Assembly: GCA_910587365.1 (NCBI GenBank)
Contig: CAJUKJ010000001.1
Coordinates: forward strand, 1 to 64,000
Direction: 5' to 3'
DNA length: 64,000 bases
From: an uncultured Christensenellaceae bacterium
Lineage (GTDB): Bacteria > Bacillota > Clostridia > Christensenellales > Borkfalkiaceae
Positions 32,830 through 41,624 of this stretch are shown here, one piece after another. The first letter of the stretch is position 1, and each line of letters begins with the position of its first letter. The translations under genes and the position numbers were made by a program. Under the pieces are notes generated by a model. The model searched no databases. It was not told the DNA's origin and saw only the letters and a program-made list of their open reading frames with translations.

Positions 32830-33945
32830 ATGAAAAATTCTTTTAAAAAAATTTTTGCAATAAGCCTTCTTTCCGCTTGCTTTGCGGTCACTGCGGCAGG
32901 TTGTGCAAACAACAACAGTGAAAATGATAGCGGCGACGGAAATGTCGTGTCTTACGTATCCGTTAACTCCACGGTGTACAGCTCTACCGCCGAGGTAGTG
33001 GAGGCTGTTGCCGATACCGTAGTTGAAATCAGAACGGAATCGGTTGCAACCCAATGGGGTATGCAATATATCGTTTCGGGTGCGGGTAGCGGCGTTATAG
33101 TCGGACAGGATAATGACTTATATTATATTGTCACAAACAACCACGTCATAGACGGGGCGAATGATATTACAGTGAGTACCCGTGCGGGAACCGTCTATGA
33201 GGCGACGCTTGTAGCTACGGACGATTCTACCGATATTGCCGTTGTAACCGTAACTTCGGAAACCGAACTTCAAATTGCGGTCTGGGGCAACAGCGACGAT
33301 TTAAAAATAGGCGAAGATTTAATTGCTATCGGCAATCCTTTGGGAAGTCTGGGCGGTACGGTTACAAAGGGAATACTTTCCGCCAAGGGCAGAAGTATTT
33401 CCGTGGGCGATTACGCAATGACGCTGTTACAAACCGATACGGCAATAAACCCGGGAAATTCGGGCGGCGGGCTTTTCAATATGAAGGGCGAACTTATCGG
33501 TGTTGTTAACGCTAAAACTACCGACGAAGAGATAGAGGGCATATGTTTTGCAATACCCGCAAATACCGCCCGTGCGGTGTATGGCGACCTTATAAATTAC
33601 GGATACATTAACGGCAGGGCAACGCTCAATTTGACGCTTGCGCAGGGGAGCATATCAGGCGGAGGAATAAACGCCCAGCCGCAGTCAATAGTTTACGTAA
33701 CGGACGCGGGCAATGCCGCGGAAGGCACGTTCAAGCAATATGACAGAATATATTCTATAAACGGAAAAACGGTTTCAACAATTTTGGAATACAATACTGC
33801 AATGTCGCAAATAAAGGCAGGGGATAATGTTCAGGTTGAAGTATATAGGGGGCAGTTAGTCCAGAATTGGTTAAGCAGCAGCATCACTTTCGACCAGGAG
33901 CTTACTTCGTTTACAGTACAAGCGGCACAGTACGGGTTAAAATAA
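32830..33945 (+). CDS. HtrA/DegP-like serine protease, lipoprotein
   Basis: A 371-residue protease with a lipoprotein signal (FAVTAAGC lipobox near residue 24). I start at 32830 because the 15 codons upstream precede the signal peptide and overlap the promoter region. Catalytic motifs are TNNHVID (His), STDIAVVTV (Asp) and NPGNSGGGLF (Ser). A PDZ domain (about residues 270-365) includes EGTFKQYDRIYSINGK. It is predicted to work outside the membrane in stress protein turnover. It is a paralogue of the gene at 20656 but lacks the collagen-like run. Confidence 0.92.
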   Translation: MKNSFKKIFAISLLSACFAVTAAGCANNNSENDSGDGNVVSYVSVNSTVYSSTAEVVEAVADTVVEIRTESVATQWGMQYIVSGAGSGVIVGQDNDLYYIVTNNHVIDGANDITVSTRAGTVYEATLVATDDSTDIAVVTVTSETELQIAVWGNSDDLKIGEDLIAIGNPLGSLGGTVTKGILSAKGRSISVGDYAMTLLQTDTAINPGNSGGGLFNMKGELIGVVNAKTTDEEIEGICFAIPANTARAVYGDLINYGYINGRATLNLTLAQGSISGGGINAQPQSIVYVTDAGNAAEGTFKQYDRIYSINGKTVSTILEYNTAMSQIKAGDNVQVEVYRGQLVQNWLSSSITFDQELTSFTVQAAQYGLK

Positions 33946-34018
33946 ATAGCGGAATGCGGAAAGCCTTATGGTTTTCCGCATTTATCAAAAAACGGTTGTG
34001 TATTAAATTAAATCATGT

Positions 34019-34024
34019 TATAAT
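34019..34024 (+). promoter_or_regulatory. -10 box giving a near-leaderless tyrA-like mRNA
   Basis: TATAAT ends seven bases before the ATG at 34032; a partial -35 (TTGTGT, 33996-34001) lies 17 bases upstream. No Shine-Dalgarno is evident. Confidence 0.55.
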
Positions 34025-34031
34025 GGGAAAT

Positions 34032-34883
34032 ATGAAGATTTGTGTCGTCGGACTTGGCATAATAGGCGGGTCAATGTGTATGGCTTTAAAACGTGCGGGG
34101 TATACCGTTGCAGGTTGGAACCGTTCGCCTGAGCCTCTCGAATTTGCCTTAAAAAACGAAATAATCGATGAAAAAGCAGTAAATTTTGACGAATATGAAG
34201 TACTATGCGTGGCATTACCGCCCGAAGCTACGGTTAAATTTATCAATTCTACGCCTTTTAAGGACGGTGCGATTGTTGCCGATATTTGCGGTGTCAAGAA
34301 ATTTATAGAAGACGCGGTATATTCAAAGCCGCGCAATTTCCGCTACGTCGGTTGTCATCCTATGGCAGGTAAAGAGGTGTCCGGTATAGCTAACGCCTGC
34401 TGCGACCTTTTCGATAAAGCCAGTATGGTAATAACGTCCGACAGCCGTACAGATAGAAAGGCTATTGAAACAGTAAAGAAGCTTACCGCCGATATGGGCT
34501 TTAAATATATCGTGGAATGCTCTGCGGAAATACACGATAAAAAAATTGCGTACACTTCGCAGCTTGCCCACATCGTATCCAACGCGTATGTAAAGGATGA
34601 TGACATTGACTGTTGTCTTGGCTTTACCGGCGGAAGCTTTCAGGATATGACGAGGATAGCCGGCGTAGATGAGGAGGTCTGGTCTTCGCTATATTTGCTC
34701 AATGCGGAAAATCTTTCAAAAAAGATAGGCGGACTGATTTCTTCTTTACAGCATATTAAAAACGAAATCGACTGCGGAAATTCCGACGCGCTTAAATGCC
34801 TTTTGAGCGACGGCAGAAAGAGGTTTGAAAGCTGTAAAAAAATAACCTCCTCGCCCGATATTTCAGTGTTAAAATTGAAGTAA
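34032..34883 (+). CDS. tyrA: Prephenate dehydrogenase family protein
   Basis: It would oxidise prephenate to 4-hydroxyphenylpyruvate in tyrosine synthesis. The 283-residue protein starts with a Rossmann NAD(P) motif GLGIIGGS (residues about 7-14). It has GCHPMAGKE near 107 and SQLAHIV near 178, the His residues expected in TyrA, then the helical C-terminal dimerisation domain. I start at 34032 since 55 codons open upstream overlap the protease terminus. No other aromatic-pathway gene is nearby, so arogenate specificity cannot be excluded. Confidence 0.88.
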   Translation: MKICVVGLGIIGGSMCMALKRAGYTVAGWNRSPEPLEFALKNEIIDEKAVNFDEYEVLCVALPPEATVKFINSTPFKDGAIVADICGVKKFIEDAVYSKPRNFRYVGCHPMAGKEVSGIANACCDLFDKASMVITSDSRTDRKAIETVKKLTADMGFKYIVECSAEIHDKKIAYTSQLAHIVSNAYVKDDDIDCCLGFTGGSFQDMTRIAGVDEEVWSSLYLLNAENLSKKIGGLISSLQHIKNEIDCGNSDALKCLLSDGRKRFESCKKITSSPDISVLKLK

Positions 34884-34904
34884 TTTTTAAAAATATGTGG
34901 TATA

Positions 34905-35288
34905 ATGGATATATATAAGGTTAACATAAGTTCAATCGGCGACGGATGGAGCGATTATAAAAGCGTCCAAGGCGAAATTTATGAAGAGGGCGGCGTAATT
35001 ACCGTTAAATATTCTTTGGACGGCGACGAATGCGTTCTTACCGTAAAGGACGGAAAAGCCGTACAGGAAAGAAATGGCGGACAGTGCGTTAAAATCTCTT
35101 TTCAGGAAGGCAAGCGCACAAAGTGTGAAATAGGTAGCGGTAGCTTTTACGGCTCGTATGAAATTTTAACAAAACGCCTTAAATTTATTTGCGGCAAGGG
35201 CGGATATAAGCTTTTGCTCGAATATGAAAACGGTTCCGACGGCGAACTTATCGAACTCACTCTTACGGCAGTAAAAATTTTAAAATGA
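34905..35288 (+). CDS. DUF1934 (calycin-like) protein
   Basis: A 127-residue beta-rich protein with the DUF1934 outline (VSI/NISSIGDG start; GEIYEEGGVITVKYS; strands ending YKLLLEYENGSDGELIELTLTA), a small lipocalin-like barrel of unknown function common in Bacillota. The reported ATG overlaps a TATAAT, so the exact start is uncertain. It lies between the tyrA-like gene and a UPF0173 hydrolase, ten bases upstream of the latter, probably in one transcript. Confidence 0.75.
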   Translation: MDIYKVNISSIGDGWSDYKSVQGEIYEEGGVITVKYSLDGDECVLTVKDGKAVQERNGGQCVKISFQEGKRTKCEIGSGSFYGSYEILTKRLKFICGKGGYKLLLEYENGSDGELIELTLTAVKILK

Positions 35289-35298
35289 CAGGAGTTTT

Positions 35299-35943
35299 AT
35301 GAAGATAGAATATCTGGGACATTCATGCTTTAAACTTACGGAAAGCACAGGCACTTCGGTCGTATGCGACCCTTATGATGATTCTGTGGGCTACGTAATG
35401 CCCGAGGTAGAAGCCGATGCGGTCACGGTATCGCATCATCACTATGACCACGACGCCGTCGCTTCGGTCAACGGCAATCCTGCGGTAATCGATAAGGAGT
35501 GCTGTTATGATTTGCCCGGCGTAGAAATAAACGCAATAAAAAGCTTTCACGACTCTTCGCGCGGTAAAGCAAGAGGGGAAAATCTTATTTTCAAATTCCG
35601 TATGGACGGAATAGATATTTGCCATCTCGGCGATTTGGGGGAAGCCTGCTCGTCGGAGCTTATAGATATGCTGTTGCCCGTAAACGTTTTATTAATCCCG
35701 GTTGGCGGAACTTACACGATAGATGCGGAAATGGCAAAGGAGTACGTGGACAGAATTATGCCGGACGTGGTAATTCCTATGCACTACCGCGAAAAGGGAT
35801 GCACTCTCGATATCGACAAGGTTGAAGAGTTCATTGACCTGTTCGACGAAGATTATGTTGAAGAGCTTGAAGAGGACGGACTCGAGCTTATGCGCAGCGA
35901 CCTTAACGGCGAAACGAAGGTTATCGTTTTAAGGAGACGTTGA
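35299..35943 (+). CDS. Metallo-beta-lactamase-fold hydrolase (UPF0173)
   Basis: A 214-residue metal hydrolase opening with MKIEYLGHSCFKL, followed by the metal motif SHHHYDHD (near residues 51-58), FHDSSRGKARGE, HLGDLGE and the late MHYREKG. This is the UPF0173/YtkL layout; a substrate is not established. An AGGAG precedes the ATG. It overlaps no neighbour but ends two bases before rho, suggesting coupled expression. Confidence 0.9.
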   Translation: MKIEYLGHSCFKLTESTGTSVVCDPYDDSVGYVMPEVEADAVTVSHHHYDHDAVASVNGNPAVIDKECCYDLPGVEINAIKSFHDSSRGKARGENLIFKFRMDGIDICHLGDLGEACSSELIDMLLPVNVLLIPVGGTYTIDAEMAKEYVDRIMPDVVIPMHYREKGCTLDIDKVEEFIDLFDEDYVEELEEDGLELMRSDLNGETKVIVLRRR

Positions 35944-35944
35944 T

Positions 35945-37336
35945 ATGAGCGGAAAACTTTTAGAAGAAATTGAAAAGCGGCTTAAAGCCAAAACTATACA
36001 CGAATTAAGGCAGGTTGCCCGCGCGCTCGGCGTTCCCCGTCCCGCAGACGGCAGGAAGGAACGCATTCTCGAATATATTTTGCAGATTGCGTCGGGAAAA
36101 AGCGACCCTGCCGAGCCTTCTGTAAGAGGTGCCCATCCCAAATCGTCCGAATACGACAGACAGCTTGTTGCGGACGTTTTGCGATGCCGTGAAATATGCC
36201 TTTCCGAAGGCGGAACAGGAACGGTTTATAAACAGTCATCGGTGCTTAGTGTCGGAAGCGGAGTCGGATTCGACCCGCTCGACTTTATTTCAGAGGGAAT
36301 ACTCGAAAAGACGGACGGAAAATGGTTTTTGCGCGTAAATGGAGGAAACGAGGATTTCATAACAGATATATTTGTTAGCGACTACTTCGTAAACGCCTTC
36401 GGCTTGCGTGAAGGCGACTGCGTTTCGGGAAAATGCAAACGCAGTTCGTTAGACGAAATAGCGGGTCTTTCTTCGATAAAGACTGTAAACGGCTGTACTC
36501 CGGAAACTGCACGCGGCTTAGTTGCTTTTGAAAAGCTAACGCCCGTATATCCCGACAGACATTTGCAAATTGCACGCAGCCGTAACGATTTAACAGGAAG
36601 AATTATAGATTTGTTTGCCCCCGTAGGCGCAGGGCAGCGCGCTTTCGTCGTTGCTCCGCACGGTTGCGGCAAAACCTCGGTGCTTAAAGAAATTGCGTGC
36701 GGACTTAAAAAAAACAATTCACAGGCAAAAGTAATTTTGGTGTTAATCGACGCCCTCCCCGAGGAGGCGTCCGATTTCAAGCGTGCTTTCCCTGATACGG
36801 ACGTATTCGTTTCTCTTATCGGTGCGGGGGCAAATGCACACGTGCGCACTGCTAACCTTGCTTTGCAGTACGCAAAGCGCATTGCGGAAAAGGGCTTGGA
36901 TTCCGTTCTTGTTCTTGACGATTTAACGCGCCTTGCCCGTGCGTATAATTCCTGCGGCAGACAAGTCAGCGGCTATTTGGAAGTTTCCGCGCTTGACGAG
37001 GTTAAAAAATATCTTTCTGCGGCTAAAAATACCGAAGAGGGAGCGTCCCTCACTATAATTTCCGCGCTTAGTACGGGCGGCGACTGTGTGGACGATGCCG
37101 TATATTCGGGGTTGAAGGATTTATGCAATATGCGCATAACTCTTTCGGGACAGCTTGCGCGTATGCGCGTCTATCCGCCCGTGGATATGGAAAATACTTA
37201 TACCTCCGGCGACGAAAAATTGCTTGATGCAAATACAATCAAGGTTGCGGCAAAGCTTCGCTGCGAGCCTTTGCAAAAAATCATATCGCTTCTTGACGAA
37301 ACCGACGGCAATGAAGAGCTATGCGGAAAATTTTAG
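35945..37336 (+). CDS. rho: Atypical transcription termination factor Rho
   Basis: Rho is a hexameric RNA helicase that ends transcription. The 463-residue protein keeps the order: N-terminal helical domain, RNA-binding cold-shock domain (about 105-180), RecA-like motor. The motor is altered. The P-loop reads APHGCGKTS, where most have PPxAGKT. LIDALPEE replaces LIDERPEE, losing the glutamate assigned to catalysis. The Q-loop GGVDANAL is YLEVSAL, and the R-loop KGTGNMEL is KDLCNMRI. Walker B (LVLDDLTRLARAYN) and the arginine finger (ARMRVYPPVD) remain. AAGGAG precedes the ATG; obg follows three bases after the stop. Confidence 0.88.
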   Translation: MSGKLLEEIEKRLKAKTIHELRQVARALGVPRPADGRKERILEYILQIASGKSDPAEPSVRGAHPKSSEYDRQLVADVLRCREICLSEGGTGTVYKQSSVLSVGSGVGFDPLDFISEGILEKTDGKWFLRVNGGNEDFITDIFVSDYFVNAFGLREGDCVSGKCKRSSLDEIAGLSSIKTVNGCTPETARGLVAFEKLTPVYPDRHLQIARSRNDLTGRIIDLFAPVGAGQRAFVVAPHGCGKTSVLKEIACGLKKNNSQAKVILVLIDALPEEASDFKRAFPDTDVFVSLIGAGANAHVRTANLALQYAKRIAEKGLDSVLVLDDLTRLARAYNSCGRQVSGYLEVSALDEVKKYLSAAKNTEEGASLTIISALSTGGDCVDDAVYSGLKDLCNMRITLSGQLARMRVYPPVDMENTYTSGDEKLLDANTIKVAAKLRCEPLQKIISLLDETDGNEELCGKF

Positions 37337-37339
37337 ATT

Positions 37340-38620
37340 ATGGCAGATAAAAACCAGTTTACCGACAAGGTAAAAATTACAATTAAATCGGGCGACGGCG
37401 GCGACGGAATGAACTCGTTCAAGTCATATAAAGGCAAACCCGCGTGCGGACCCGACGGCGGCGACGGCGGAAACGGAGGCAACGTTTATATCGTTGCCGA
37501 TTCAAGCATGAACGATTTACTGTCTTTCCGCTATACAAGCAAATATTTTGCCGAAAACGGCGAGCGCGGCGGCTCAAACAAATGCTTTGGCAGGGGCGGC
37601 AACGACGTAATAATAAAAGTTCCTGTAGGAACCGTCGTAAAGGACGCGGAAACCGACACGGTAATTTCCGATATGTTTACCGAGGGCGAAAAAAAGCTTA
37701 TCGCCGAGGGCGGCAGGGGCGGTAAGGGCAACGTCCGCTTTACAACTGCAAGGCGGCACGCACCCAACTTCGCGCAAAAGGGCGAAAAGACTGAACCCCA
37801 CGTTTTAATTCTCGAACTGAAAGTAATAGCGGACGTAGGTATTATCGGCTTTCCCAATGTAGGTAAGTCGACCCTTCTTTCCAAAATTTCGGCGGCGCGC
37901 CCTAAGATAGCGAACTATCATTTCACTACGCTTTCTCCCAATCTCGGAGTCGTAAAATATTACGATAATTCCTTTGTTGCGGCGGATATTCCCGGTCTTA
38001 TTGAAGGCGCGGCTTCGGGCGCGGGCTTGGGTCACGACTTTTTAAGACATATCGAACGCACCCGTATGCTTTTGCATGTTGTGGATATTTCAGGCAGCGA
38101 GGACAGAAACCCCGTTGAAGATTTCAAAAAAATAAACGACGAGCTTAAAGGTTACAGTAAGGTATTGGCTTCGTTACCTCAGATAATCGCACTCAACAAA
38201 TGCGACGTTTACGGTGCGGAGGAAAACATTAAAGAGTTTAAAAAGAAGTATTCGCGCAAATACAAAATATTTCCCATAACCGCCGTTGACGGCACGGGAA
38301 CAGACGCGCTTATCGGTGGTGTGTTCGACGCTTTACAGCAGCTTCCCCCCGTAAGGCGGATTGAAAGCGACGAAAGCTTTACTTATACAAAAAGCGGTAA
38401 CCTCGGCTTTGAAATTTATATGGACGGCGAAGCGTTCGTTGTCGTAGGTACGCTCGTTGATATGCTTTGCCGTAACGTATCTTTGGACGACCCCGATTCT
38501 ATGGCGTATTTCCAGAAGATTTTGCGCGAGAAAGGAGTAATATCCAAGCTCCGCGAAATGGGCATAAATGAAGGCGATACCGTAATCGTCGGCGACGTGG
38601 AATTCGATTTTGTAAATTAA
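37340..38620 (+). CDS. obgE: GTPase Obg
   Basis: A ribosome-associated GTPase for 50S maturation. The 426-residue protein has the Gly-rich Obg fold (GDGGDG repeats, residues about 12-155), the G domain with G1 GFPNVGKST (near 165), G3 DIPGLIEGA and G4 NKCD, and a C-terminal OCT domain (about 340-426), the Bacillota/Actinobacteria-type extension. It lies between rho and yhbY in a run of ribosome-assembly genes. Confidence 0.98.
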   Translation: MADKNQFTDKVKITIKSGDGGDGMNSFKSYKGKPACGPDGGDGGNGGNVYIVADSSMNDLLSFRYTSKYFAENGERGGSNKCFGRGGNDVIIKVPVGTVVKDAETDTVISDMFTEGEKKLIAEGGRGGKGNVRFTTARRHAPNFAQKGEKTEPHVLILELKVIADVGIIGFPNVGKSTLLSKISAARPKIANYHFTTLSPNLGVVKYYDNSFVAADIPGLIEGAASGAGLGHDFLRHIERTRMLLHVVDISGSEDRNPVEDFKKINDELKGYSKVLASLPQIIALNKCDVYGAEENIKEFKKKYSRKYKIFPITAVDGTGTDALIGGVFDALQQLPPVRRIESDESFTYTKSGNLGFEIYMDGEAFVVVGTLVDMLCRNVSLDDPDSMAYFQKILREKGVISKLREMGINEGDTVIVGDVEFDFVN

Positions 38621-38703
38621 GGCGCAGGTGTGCGCAAATGCTGTCTGCATGACAAAAAACGTAGGTTTGTCGGCGACATAAATATTTTATAAAGGAATAT
38701 GCT

Positions 38704-38997
38704 ATGCTAACTTCAAAACAACGCAGCAAATTAAAAAGCCTTGCCGCTAACCTGTCGCCGATAGGGCAGGTGGGCAAGGAAGGAATAGGCGAAAATATGC
38801 TTGCAAGCTTTTCCGACTGTCTTGAAAAGCGCGAGCTTATAAAAATCAATATACTTGAAAATTCCGACGGCGACCCTCAGGATATCGGGCGCGAGCTTGC
38901 CGCAAAGCTTTCCGCAGAATGCGTAATCGTAATAGGAAGAAAGGCGGTTTTGTACAGAAAGTCAAAGCGCAAAGATATTGAACACATTGAAATTTAA
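38704..38997 (+). CDS. yhbY: YhbY-type CRM-domain RNA-binding protein
   Basis: A 97-residue single CRM domain protein (LKSLAANLSPIGQVGKEG; GRELAAKLSAECVIVIGRKAVLYR), including the GKxG-type loop. It associates with pre-50S ribosomes in other bacteria. AAAGGA precedes the ATG. It follows obg after 83 bases and precedes nadD-yqeK-rsfS on the same strand, a common ribosome-assembly neighbourhood. Confidence 0.95.
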   Translation: MLTSKQRSKLKSLAANLSPIGQVGKEGIGENMLASFSDCLEKRELIKINILENSDGDPQDIGRELAAKLSAECVIVIGRKAVLYRKSKRKDIEHIEI

Positions 38998-39045
38998 TTT
39001 CAATTTAACTTCACGCAAAGCTTGCGTTCGGCAAAAATCGTGAAC

Positions 39046-39795
39046 TCAATTTATTACCAACGCAACGGCGGAGAGAATAAGCATTATTCCTCCGCTTACA
39101 ATATAATAAATGGGGAAAAAGGTAAAGTAGCTTAAAAACAGCAGCGCGGCTCCCGACCAGAAGAGCGGGGCGCAGATTCTGCGTGAAAAGCGCGCCTTAA
39201 TACGCTTTAATAAGCTTATCTTTTTCGCGCCTTCGTACACGTATTTTTCGGGTAAAAGCTGCTTCTTTTCCAAAGTATTGTAGATGTAATCTATATCCTT
39301 TATTTCAATTAAAAAGGTTTCCGCAAGTGCTGCTGCTTCGGGCGACAGGCGGCAGCAGAATATAATCTTTTTTAGTTCGCTTTTATATTTTATGACCTTT
39401 GCAACGTCGTCTTCGGTTATGGGCTGCATCATAAATTCAAAAAAGTAAACGCTGTCGTCGGTGAAGACTTTTCCGCCCTTTACTTCGGCGGCATTGTCCT
39501 CCGTTTTCATACATTTTTTAAACAATTCGCAGATATATTCATCGGATGAAAGCGAAAGGTGCAAAGACAGCAGCTTTTTTTGTTTTTCGTTTTTGGAAAT
39601 CAAAAGCTTTTTGTTTTGTTTTTTGCTTATGTATAAAAAACTTAACGCCCCGAACAATAAAAATGCGCAAATTGCGAAGCCGAGCGCGATGTATGCGTTG
39701 CGGGTATAGTAACGAATAGCGGTAAAAAACAGTAGAAACGCGCATGCGGCACTGAAAACCGTGTCAAGTATAAGCGGTAAATTAATTCTTCTCAT
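39046..39795 (-). CDS. Membrane protein with two helix pairs, unknown
   Basis: A 249-residue protein with two helices at the N-terminus (about 5-27, 32-53), a soluble central domain of roughly 130 residues, and two helices at the C-terminus (about 205-225, 230-248). The central part (VFTDDSVYFFEFMM and the following alpha/beta pattern) hints at a small nuclease-like or restriction-endonuclease-like fold, but no catalytic motif is clear. A GAGGT site precedes the ATG. It is inserted on the opposite strand between yhbY and nadD. Confidence 0.55.
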   Translation of the reverse strand: MRRINLPLILDTVFSAACAFLLFFTAIRYYTRNAYIALGFAICAFLLFGALSFLYISKKQNKKLLISKNEKQKKLLSLHLSLSSDEYICELFKKCMKTEDNAAEVKGGKVFTDDSVYFFEFMMQPITEDDVAKVIKYKSELKKIIFCCRLSPEAAALAETFLIEIKDIDYIYNTLEKKQLLPEKYVYEGAKKISLLKRIKARFSRRICAPLFWSGAALLFLSYFTFFPIYYIVSGGIMLILSAVALVIN

Positions 39796-39834
39796 ACCTC
39801 GGTTATTGACAAAATTTATACAGATAATACGTTA

Positions 39835-40971
39835 ATGAAAATTGCAATCTTCGGCGGGTCATTCAACCCTGTCCACAGCGAACATATTAATATTGTAAAG
39901 GCGGCTTTAAGCTCGCTTTACCTTGACAGGGTAATAATTATGCCTTCTTGCGAAACCCCCAACAAGTCGGGCAGACTTTCCGCGTCATCGCAAGACAGAT
40001 TAAATATGTGCCGTCTTGCTTTTAAAGGCGTCGATGCAGCCGAGGTTTCAGACTATGAATTAACGCAGGGTGGTATAAGCTATTCCTATTTGACCTGCCG
40101 TGCGATAAAACAAAAATACCCTCATGACGATTTGTATTTTATAGTCGGCGCGGATATGCTTGAAAATTTTCAGCAATGGAAAAACCCCGGGGAGATTTTA
40201 AAATGCGTTAAACTTGCCGTATGTGCAAGAGAGAATGAAGAATCGCTTTTGAAAGTAATCCAGTGCTTTGAAAAAGCTTTCGGGCAAATCCCGGTAATGT
40301 TTAACTACGTCGGCAAAAATGTCAGCTCAACTAAAATCCGCACGCTTTGCGCTCTCGGGGAAAGTATAGAGGGATACACCGATGAAAAAGTGGCAACATA
40401 TATAAAAGACAATAATCTTTATGTTTTGCCGCAGCTATTGAAGGTAAAGAGCTATCTTACGCCCGAGCGTTGGGCGCATACCGTAAGGGTAGCTATAATG
40501 TCGGCAGAAAACTGCCAACGGCTCAAAATACCTGAACATAAGGCAATAACAGCCGCTGCGCTACACGATTGCGCAAAATATTTAAAGCCTGACAGTCCTG
40601 CCCTTGCGGGGTTCACTTGCCCCGAAGGCGTTCCCGAACCAGTTGTTCATCAATATGTCGGTGCATACGTTGCGGAGCATACCTTCGGTATAACCGACAA
40701 GGAAATTCTTGAAGCTATACGGTATCATACAAGCGGAAAGCAGAATATGCAGCCTCTTACAAAGCTATTGTATCTTTGCGATATGCTTGAAGACGGAAGG
40801 GAGTTTGAAGGCGTGCAAAAGCTGCGCGAAATATTTTCGCACAGCATAGACGACGCACTTTATTTCTCGTTTGAACATCAGGTTGTGTATCTCAAAAACG
40901 CGGGCAAGCCTATCTATCCGTTAACCTTGCACGCATACGAATATTTAAAGGAAAACAAAAATGAACAGTAA
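39835..40971 (+). CDS. nadD: NadD-YqeK fusion: NaMN adenylyltransferase and HD hydrolase
   Basis: A 378-residue two-domain protein. Residues 1-200 are nicotinate-nucleotide adenylyltransferase (FGGSFNPVHSEH near 5-16; VSSTKIR near 163), making NaAD for NAD synthesis. Residues about 203-378 are a YqeK-type HD phosphohydrolase (RWAHTVRV; ALHDCAKYLKP; HTFG; IRYHTSG), the family acting on diadenosine tetraphosphate. In Bacillus the two are adjacent separate genes; here they are fused. The start lacks a clear ribosome site: GATAAT ends six bases before the ATG. Its end overlaps rsfS by 11 bases. Confidence 0.93.
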   Translation: MKIAIFGGSFNPVHSEHINIVKAALSSLYLDRVIIMPSCETPNKSGRLSASSQDRLNMCRLAFKGVDAAEVSDYELTQGGISYSYLTCRAIKQKYPHDDLYFIVGADMLENFQQWKNPGEILKCVKLAVCARENEESLLKVIQCFEKAFGQIPVMFNYVGKNVSSTKIRTLCALGESIEGYTDEKVATYIKDNNLYVLPQLLKVKSYLTPERWAHTVRVAIMSAENCQRLKIPEHKAITAAALHDCAKYLKPDSPALAGFTCPEGVPEPVVHQYVGAYVAEHTFGITDKEILEAIRYHTSGKQNMQPLTKLLYLCDMLEDGREFEGVQKLREIFSHSIDDALYFSFEHQVVYLKNAGKPIYPLTLHAYEYLKENKNEQ

Positions 40972-41311
40972 AGAAAAAACAAATTTAATATGTAAAATTT
41001 TATCTGACAGAAAGGCAACCGATATAGTGTATATTGCCGTTGAAAACAAAACCAGTCTTTGCGACTATTTCATAATAGCAGGCGGTAGGAATAAAATACA
41101 GGTAAAGACTCTTGCGGAACATCTTGAAGAAAAACTTAAAAAAGAATATGAAATAACCCCCCGCCGCGCCGAAGGCGTGCAGGGCGGAAGATGGGCTGTT
41201 TTGGACTACGCCGACGTGATAGTCCATATTTTCGGCGACGAGGAACGCGACTTTTACCGTCTTGAAAGGCTTTGGGAAGACGGCGAAAACCTTACCCGTT
41301 ACGAAGACTGA
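40961..41311 (+). CDS. rsfS: Ribosomal silencing factor RsfS
   Basis: A 116-residue protein (DUF143/Iojap family) that binds uL14 and blocks subunit joining in starved cells. Family blocks CDYFIIAGGRNKIQVKTLAEHLEEKL and GRWAVLDYADVIVHIF are present. The start overlaps the end of nadD-yqeK out of frame, indicating translational coupling. The 3' end overlaps by 13 bases the end of a small minus-strand gene. Confidence 0.96.
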   Translation: MNSKEKTNLICKILSDRKATDIVYIAVENKTSLCDYFIIAGGRNKIQVKTLAEHLEEKLKKEYEITPRRAEGVQGGRWAVLDYADVIVHIFGDEERDFYRLERLWEDGENLTRYED

Positions 41312-41550
41312 TTATTCTTAAACCGTATTTCTTTCGGTTCGGAATAAGACGATTTTTTAGACCGCTTTTTTTCCACTATGTAATAAACGGGTTCAGGCTT
41401 AGGCTCGGGTTTGGGGTCTGGCTTCTCGGCTTTCGGCGGCTCGGGTTTTCTTCTCATACTTATAAAACCAATGTATGCAAGTTTTATTACGTGTACGAGA
41501 ATAAAACATATTACGAAAGTTAAAAACAAATATAATAAACCTATAAGCAT
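41299..41550 (-). CDS. Small single-pass membrane protein with Pro/Lys-rich tail
   Basis: An 83-residue protein with one N-terminal membrane helix (about residues 4-30) and a tail rich in Lys, Pro and Glu (KPEPPKAEKPDPKPEPKPEP). No family is recognised. The start at 41550 is supported by TATAAT (41557-41562) exactly six bases upstream, the leaderless layout seen elsewhere in the window. No Shine-Dalgarno is present and no -35 is clear. It overlaps the rsfS 3' end tail to tail. Confidence 0.55.
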   Translation of the reverse strand: MLIGLLYLFLTFVICFILVHVIKLAYIGFISMRRKPEPPKAEKPDPKPEPKPEPVYYIVEKKRSKKSSYSEPKEIRFKNNQSS

Positions 41551-41556
41551 ACGTCA

Positions 41557-41562
41557 ATTATA
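41557..41562 (-). promoter_or_regulatory. -10 box for the small membrane gene
   Basis: Minus-strand TATAAT followed by TGACGT and the ATG at 41550: a six-base gap, predicting a leaderless mRNA. Confidence 0.5.
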
Positions 41563-41624
41563 ATAGGCGCACGCCTCAAAAAATTGAGGAAATTAATAAT
41601 AATTTGCATTAAAAGGGGGAAATT

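Noticed and set aside
36382..36882. 166-codon frame antisense to rho
   Set aside because: Low-complexity translation, no ribosome site, wholly inside rho.
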